The notes under the pieces: model-generated
The model's database searches: none
Seen by the model: only the letters and a program-made list of their open reading frames with translations
Told to the model about the DNA's origin: nothing
Source: an uncultured Aquimonas sp.
GTDB taxonomy: Bacteria; Pseudomonadota; Gammaproteobacteria; Xanthomonadales; Xanthomonadaceae
Direction of reading: 5' to 3'
Length of the DNA stretch: 7,203 nucleotides
Assembly (NCBI GenBank): GCA_946481615.1
Contig: CAMLOR010000166.1
Span: forward strand, 1-7,203
Part shown: positions 4,893-7,203 of the stretch, in pieces
Layout of the letters: each line of letters opens with the position of its first letter
Numbering within the stretch: position 1 is the first letter of the stretch
Program-made: the position numbers and the translations under genes

Positions 4893-7203
4893 ATGGCAAG
4901 GCTGTTTGCGCGCTTCGTCGCGCTCGTGCTGGGCGTTTCCGCGTTCGCGGCCGCCGAGGCACAGACCTACACGTACACCTTCTACGTCGGCAACACCAAC
5001 AGCAACGGCTGTACGGTGCAGACGCCGGCCGGGCCCGTCGACCACGTGAAGTGGCGGCTGCAGGCCACCGTCACCGGCGGCGCCACGCCCAGCGTCGGCG
5101 CCTTCACGCGCGCCGACTGCTCGAACAACGTGTTCGGCGCAGCGACCGCGGTGGCTTCCACCTCGGCGGTGGGCCTCAACACGGTGCCTGGCGGGCTCGA
5201 CACCTTCGAGGTGCAGATGCCGGTCGGCGTCGTGGGTCCCACGCCTTCGCCGCGCGAAGTGCTGGCGGTGGTCGCCAGCAGCGGCACCGCCAGCGACGGC
5301 CTGATCGCGACCGTCTTCACCAAGGGCGCAAAGGGCACGATCCCGGGCGGCGTCACGCCGATCACGATCCCGACCGCGGGCGTATTCGCCCTCGCGTTGC
5401 TCGGCGTCGTGCTCGCGGCCGTGGCCTGGCGCGCGCTGCGCCGGCGCGGCCATCTGCTGATGCTCTCGCTGTTGCTGATCGCGGGCTCGGCCTGGGCCGT
5501 GGCCATCGTGGTCGATGGGCAGGTCGGCGACTGGGCCGGCGTCACGGGCAACGGCGATGCGGCCGGCGACAGCGGCGGCCAGGCCGCGATCGACCTGCGC
5601 GCGCTTTACGTCACGACGCAGGGACCGAACGGCTACGTGCGCGTCGATGTCACCGATCTCGAAAACCCGCCGGTGGCCGACGCGACGTCCGCCAGCGTGC
5701 TGGAAGACGGCAACGTCGCGATCACGCTGACGGGCAGCGATCCGAACAACGCACCGCTGACCTTCCAGATTGCGGATTCGCCGACGCTCGGCACGCTCGG
5801 CGCCATCACGCCGATCGACGCCAGCTCGGCCAGCGTGACCTACACGCCGAACGCCGACGAGAACGGCAGCGATTCCTTCACCTTCACGGTGTCCAACGGC
5901 ACGCAGACCTCGACGCCGGCAACCGTGTCGATCACCATCACGCCCGTCAACGATGCGCCTTCCTTCACCGCGGCCAACCCCCCGGCGGTCAACGAAGGCG
6001 CGGGCGCGCAGAGCGTCGCGGGCTGGGCCACGTTCGATGCCGGTCCGGCCAACGAAGCCTCGCAGGCCGTGCTGGCCTATCACGTGACGAACGTGTCGGC
6101 GCCCGCGCTGTTCGCCGCCGGCCCCGCCGTCGATGCGGCCGGCACGCTCACCTACACGCTGGCGGCCGATGCCAGCGGCAGCGCCAGCTTCGACGTCGCC
6201 GTGCAGGACGACGGCGGCACCGCCAACGGCGGCATCGACACCAGCGCCACGCAGAGCTTCACGATCACCGCGAACGCCGTGAACGACGCTCCCGTCTTCA
6301 CCGGCGGCGGCGACGCCTCCGCGCTGGAAGACGCCGGCGCGCAGACCGTCGCGGGCTGGGCCACCGGCATCGACGACGGCGACGCCGATCAAGCGCAGTC
6401 GCTCTCTTTCCAGGTGACCGGCAACACCAACGCGGCGTTGTTCGCGTCCGGCCCGGCGGTCGATGCCGTCACCGGCGATCTGAGCTTCACGCCGGCCGCC
6501 GATGCCAACGGCAGCGCGACCATCACGGTGGTGCTGACGGACGACGGCGGCACCGCCAACGGCGGCACCGACACGTCGGCCGCCCATGAGTTCGACATCT
6601 CGATCACCGCGGTGAACGATGCGCCGTCCTTCACGGCCGTCGATCCGCCGACGGTGAACGAAGGCTCCGGTGCGGTCAGCGTTCCGGGCTGGGCCACGTT
6701 CAGTGCGGGTCCCGCCAACGAATCCGGCCAGTCGGTGGCCGAATACCAGGTGAGCGCGATCGGCAATCCGGCGTTGTTCGCCGTGGCCCCCAGCGTCGCT
6801 GCGGACGGCACGCTGAGCTACACCGTGGCCGCGAACGCCAGCGGCAGTTCCAGCTTCTCGGTGGCGGTGCGCGACGATGGCGGCACCGCCAACGGTGGCG
6901 TCGACCTGAGCGCGAGCCAGGCCTTCACGATCACCGTGAACGCCGTGAACAGCGCGCCGAGCTTCGTTGGCGGCGGCGATGTGGCGAGCGACGAAGATGC
7001 CGGCGCGCAGAGCTTCGCGGCCTGGGCCACGGCGATCGATGACGGCGATCTCGATCAGGTGCAGAACCTGAGCTTCACCGTCACGGGCAACACCAATCCG
7101 GCGCTGTTCGCGGCCGGTCCCGCCGTCGACGCCGGCAGCGGCGATCTCACCTACACCGCCGCGGCCGAAGCCAGCGGCAGCGCGACCATCACGCTGGTGC
7201 TGA
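4893..7203 (+). CDS. Giant secreted repeat protein with mid-protein IPTL-like sorting signal (midcut-by-XrtH-like), N-terminal 770 residues, 3' truncated
   Basis: ATG 4893 follows AGGGGG (4882-4887), and the frame stays open to the window end. Residues 1-23 are a signal peptide (Arg-containing n-region, hydrophobic core LVLGVSAFAA, cleavage after AEA). Residues 24-~150 form a soluble domain with Cys40 and Cys76. Residues 159-185 are IPTAG, a hydrophobic helix and Arg-Ala-Leu-Arg-Arg-Arg, the layout of an IPTL-CTERM exosortase signal but placed internally. Residues 188-202 (LLMLSLLLIAGSAWA) resemble a second signal peptide. Residues 207-256 (DGQVGDWAG ... DLRALYV ... VRVDVTD) resemble a small beta-sandwich of the CBM9/DOMON kind. 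Residues ~258-356 are one Ig/cadherin-like unit ending VNDAP, followed by an alternating array of 111-residue repeats. From memory, NCBI uses the product name 'midcut-by-XrtH' for such proteins; an HMM search would settle this. It is probably a processed surface or secreted adhesin. The gene starts 123 nt after the collar operon. Confidence 0.88.
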   Translation, partial: MARLFARFVALVLGVSAFAAAEAQTYTYTFYVGNTNSNGCTVQTPAGPVDHVKWRLQATVTGGATPSVGAFTRADCSNNVFGAATAVASTSAVGLNTVPGGLDTFEVQMPVGVVGPTPSPREVLAVVASSGTASDGLIATVFTKGAKGTIPGGVTPITIPTAGVFALALLGVVLAAVAWRALRRRGHLLMLSLLLIAGSAWAVAIVVDGQVGDWAGVTGNGDAAGDSGGQAAIDLRALYVTTQGPNGYVRVDVTDLENPPVADATSASVLEDGNVAITLTGSDPNNAPLTFQIADSPTLGTLGAITPIDASSASVTYTPNADENGSDSFTFTVSNGTQTSTPATVSITITPVNDAPSFTAANPPAVNEGAGAQSVAGWATFDAGPANEASQAVLAYHVTNVSAPALFAAGPAVDAAGTLTYTLAADASGSASFDVAVQDDGGTANGGIDTSATQSFTITANAVNDAPVFTGGGDASALEDAGAQTVAGWATGIDDGDADQAQSLSFQVTGNTNAALFASGPAVDAVTGDLSFTPAADANGSATITVVLTDDGGTANGGTDTSAAHEFDISITAVNDAPSFTAVDPPTVNEGSGAVSVPGWATFSAGPANESGQSVAEYQVSAIGNPALFAVAPSVAADGTLSYTVAANASGSSSFSVAVRDDGGTANGGVDLSASQAFTITVNAVNSAPSFVGGGDVASDEDAGAQSFAAWATAIDDGDLDQVQNLSFTVTGNTNPALFAAGPAVDAGSGDLTYTAAAEASGSATITLVL
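5367..5447 (+). other. Internal IPTL-CTERM-like sorting signal (residues 159-185 of the giant protein)
   Basis: The order is a short IPTAG motif (5367-5381), about 16 hydrophobic residues (VFALALLGVVLAAVAW), then a basic cluster with four Arg in six residues. This is the tripartite pattern of exosortase/PEP-CTERM-type signals, with the IPT start typical of the class assigned to exosortase H. It departs from the usual IPTLxxWG by having Ala-Gly-Val-Phe after IPT. Normally the signal is at the extreme C-terminus; here more than 580 residues follow. Confidence 0.7.
5454..5508 (+). other. Second signal-peptide-like segment after the internal sorting signal
   Basis: Immediately after the Arg cluster, residues 188-205 run LLMLSLLLIAGSAWAVAI, a hydrophobic core ending in an AWA signal-peptidase-like site. 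With the basic RRRGH just before it, the segment has the n-, h- and c-regions of a signal peptide. Together with the preceding helix it would form a hairpin through the membrane, placing both flanking domains outside. Confidence 0.6.
5511..5660 (+). other. DGxVxDW domain (CBM9/DOMON-like), residues 207-256
   Basis: The segment begins DGQVGDWAGV, continues with Asp/Gly-rich loops and ends with two strands, DLRALYVTT and GYVRVDVTD. The order 'D-G-x-x-x-D-W ... DL..LYV ... Y.R.DV' is the pattern I know from carbohydrate-binding-family-9-like and DOMON-like beta-sandwich domains in secreted proteins. At about 50 residues it is shorter than a full domain of that kind, so this is a tentative resemblance. 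Confidence 0.4.
5664..5960 (+). repeat. Single Ig/cadherin-like unit (residues 258-356)
   Basis: This unit of about 99 residues contains ASVLEDGNVAITLTGSD, a TYTPNADENGSDSFTFTVSNG strand pair and ends TITPVNDAP. That is the signature of bacterial tandem cadherin-like domains (tandem-95/Big-type). It differs clearly in sequence and length from the 111-residue units that follow. Confidence 0.75.
5961..7203 (+). repeat. Alternating A-B-A'-B' array of 333-bp (111-residue) cadherin-like repeats, last unit cut by window
   Basis: Unit boundaries taken after each N(D/S)AP give A 5961-6293, B 6294-6626, A' 6627-6959, each exactly 333 bp, and B' from 6960 to the window end. A units carry PPxVNEGxGA and a FxAGPANE segment; B units carry GGGD, EDAGAQ, IDDGDxDQxQ and VTGNTN. 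The segment DDGGTANGG recurs at 6207, 6540 and 6873, spaced by exactly 333 bp. By hand count A and A' share about two thirds of residues, as do B and B' over the visible part, whereas A and B share clearly fewer. The acidic loops in B units (DDGD.D) look suited to calcium binding, as in cadherin-type folds. Confidence 0.85.

Noticed and set aside
4785..6587. 600-codon open frame on the minus strand
   Set aside because: It is an Arg/Gly/Ala-rich shadow of the plus-strand gene at 4893, whose frame has a signal peptide, ribosome site and clear 111-residue repeats; long antisense frames are expected at this GC content.

Overview
The window is uniformly GC-rich, and codon third positions are almost all G or C. 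No phage structural genes, integrase, transposase, tRNA, rRNA or CRISPR array is visible. The protein styles (giant secreted repeat proteins ending in a parallel beta-helix, microcystin-dependent/tail-collar proteins in tandem, and an exosortase-H type sorting signal) fit a high-GC gammaproteobacterium of the Xanthomonadales/Lysobacteraceae type (Lysobacter/Dokdonella-like). This assignment is an inference from style, not from a marker gene. All real genes lie on the plus strand.

Layout: (1) 2-2488 is the 3' end of a giant surface or secreted protein. It holds the tail of an Ig-like/cadherin-like domain, a long Ser/Gly/Ala/Asn-rich beta-helix region and a conserved-looking C-terminal module. 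A perfect 10-bp hairpin follows it. (2) 2578-4769 is a tight four-gene unit with gaps of 10, 12 and 10 nt: three paralogous phage tail-collar domain (MdpB-like) proteins of 166, 168 and 174 aa, then a 208-aa protein with a twin-arginine signal and two CX4C pairs. (3) 4770-4892 is a short intergenic stretch with a perfect 9-bp GC hairpin. (4) 4893-7203 is the 5' part (770 codons) of a second giant secreted protein that runs off the window. It has a signal peptide, a ~120-residue N-terminal domain, an internal IPTL-CTERM-like sorting segment followed at once by a second signal-peptide-like segment, a short DGxVxDW domain, one ~99-residue Ig/cadherin-like unit and then an alternating A-B-A-B array of exactly 111-residue repeats.

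Functional reading (inference): the two giant proteins look like members of one class of extracellular repeat proteins, one seen at its C-terminus and one at its N-terminus. They bracket a co-transcribed cassette of small collar-fold proteins plus a Tat-exported partner. The internal sorting signal in the downstream protein suggests that a transpeptidase-like exosortase (XrtH type) cuts the polypeptide in the middle and separates an anchored N-terminal piece from a long repeat-bearing C-terminal piece. The whole locus may be a cell-surface adhesion or matrix system. The roles of the collar proteins and the Tat protein are unknown.
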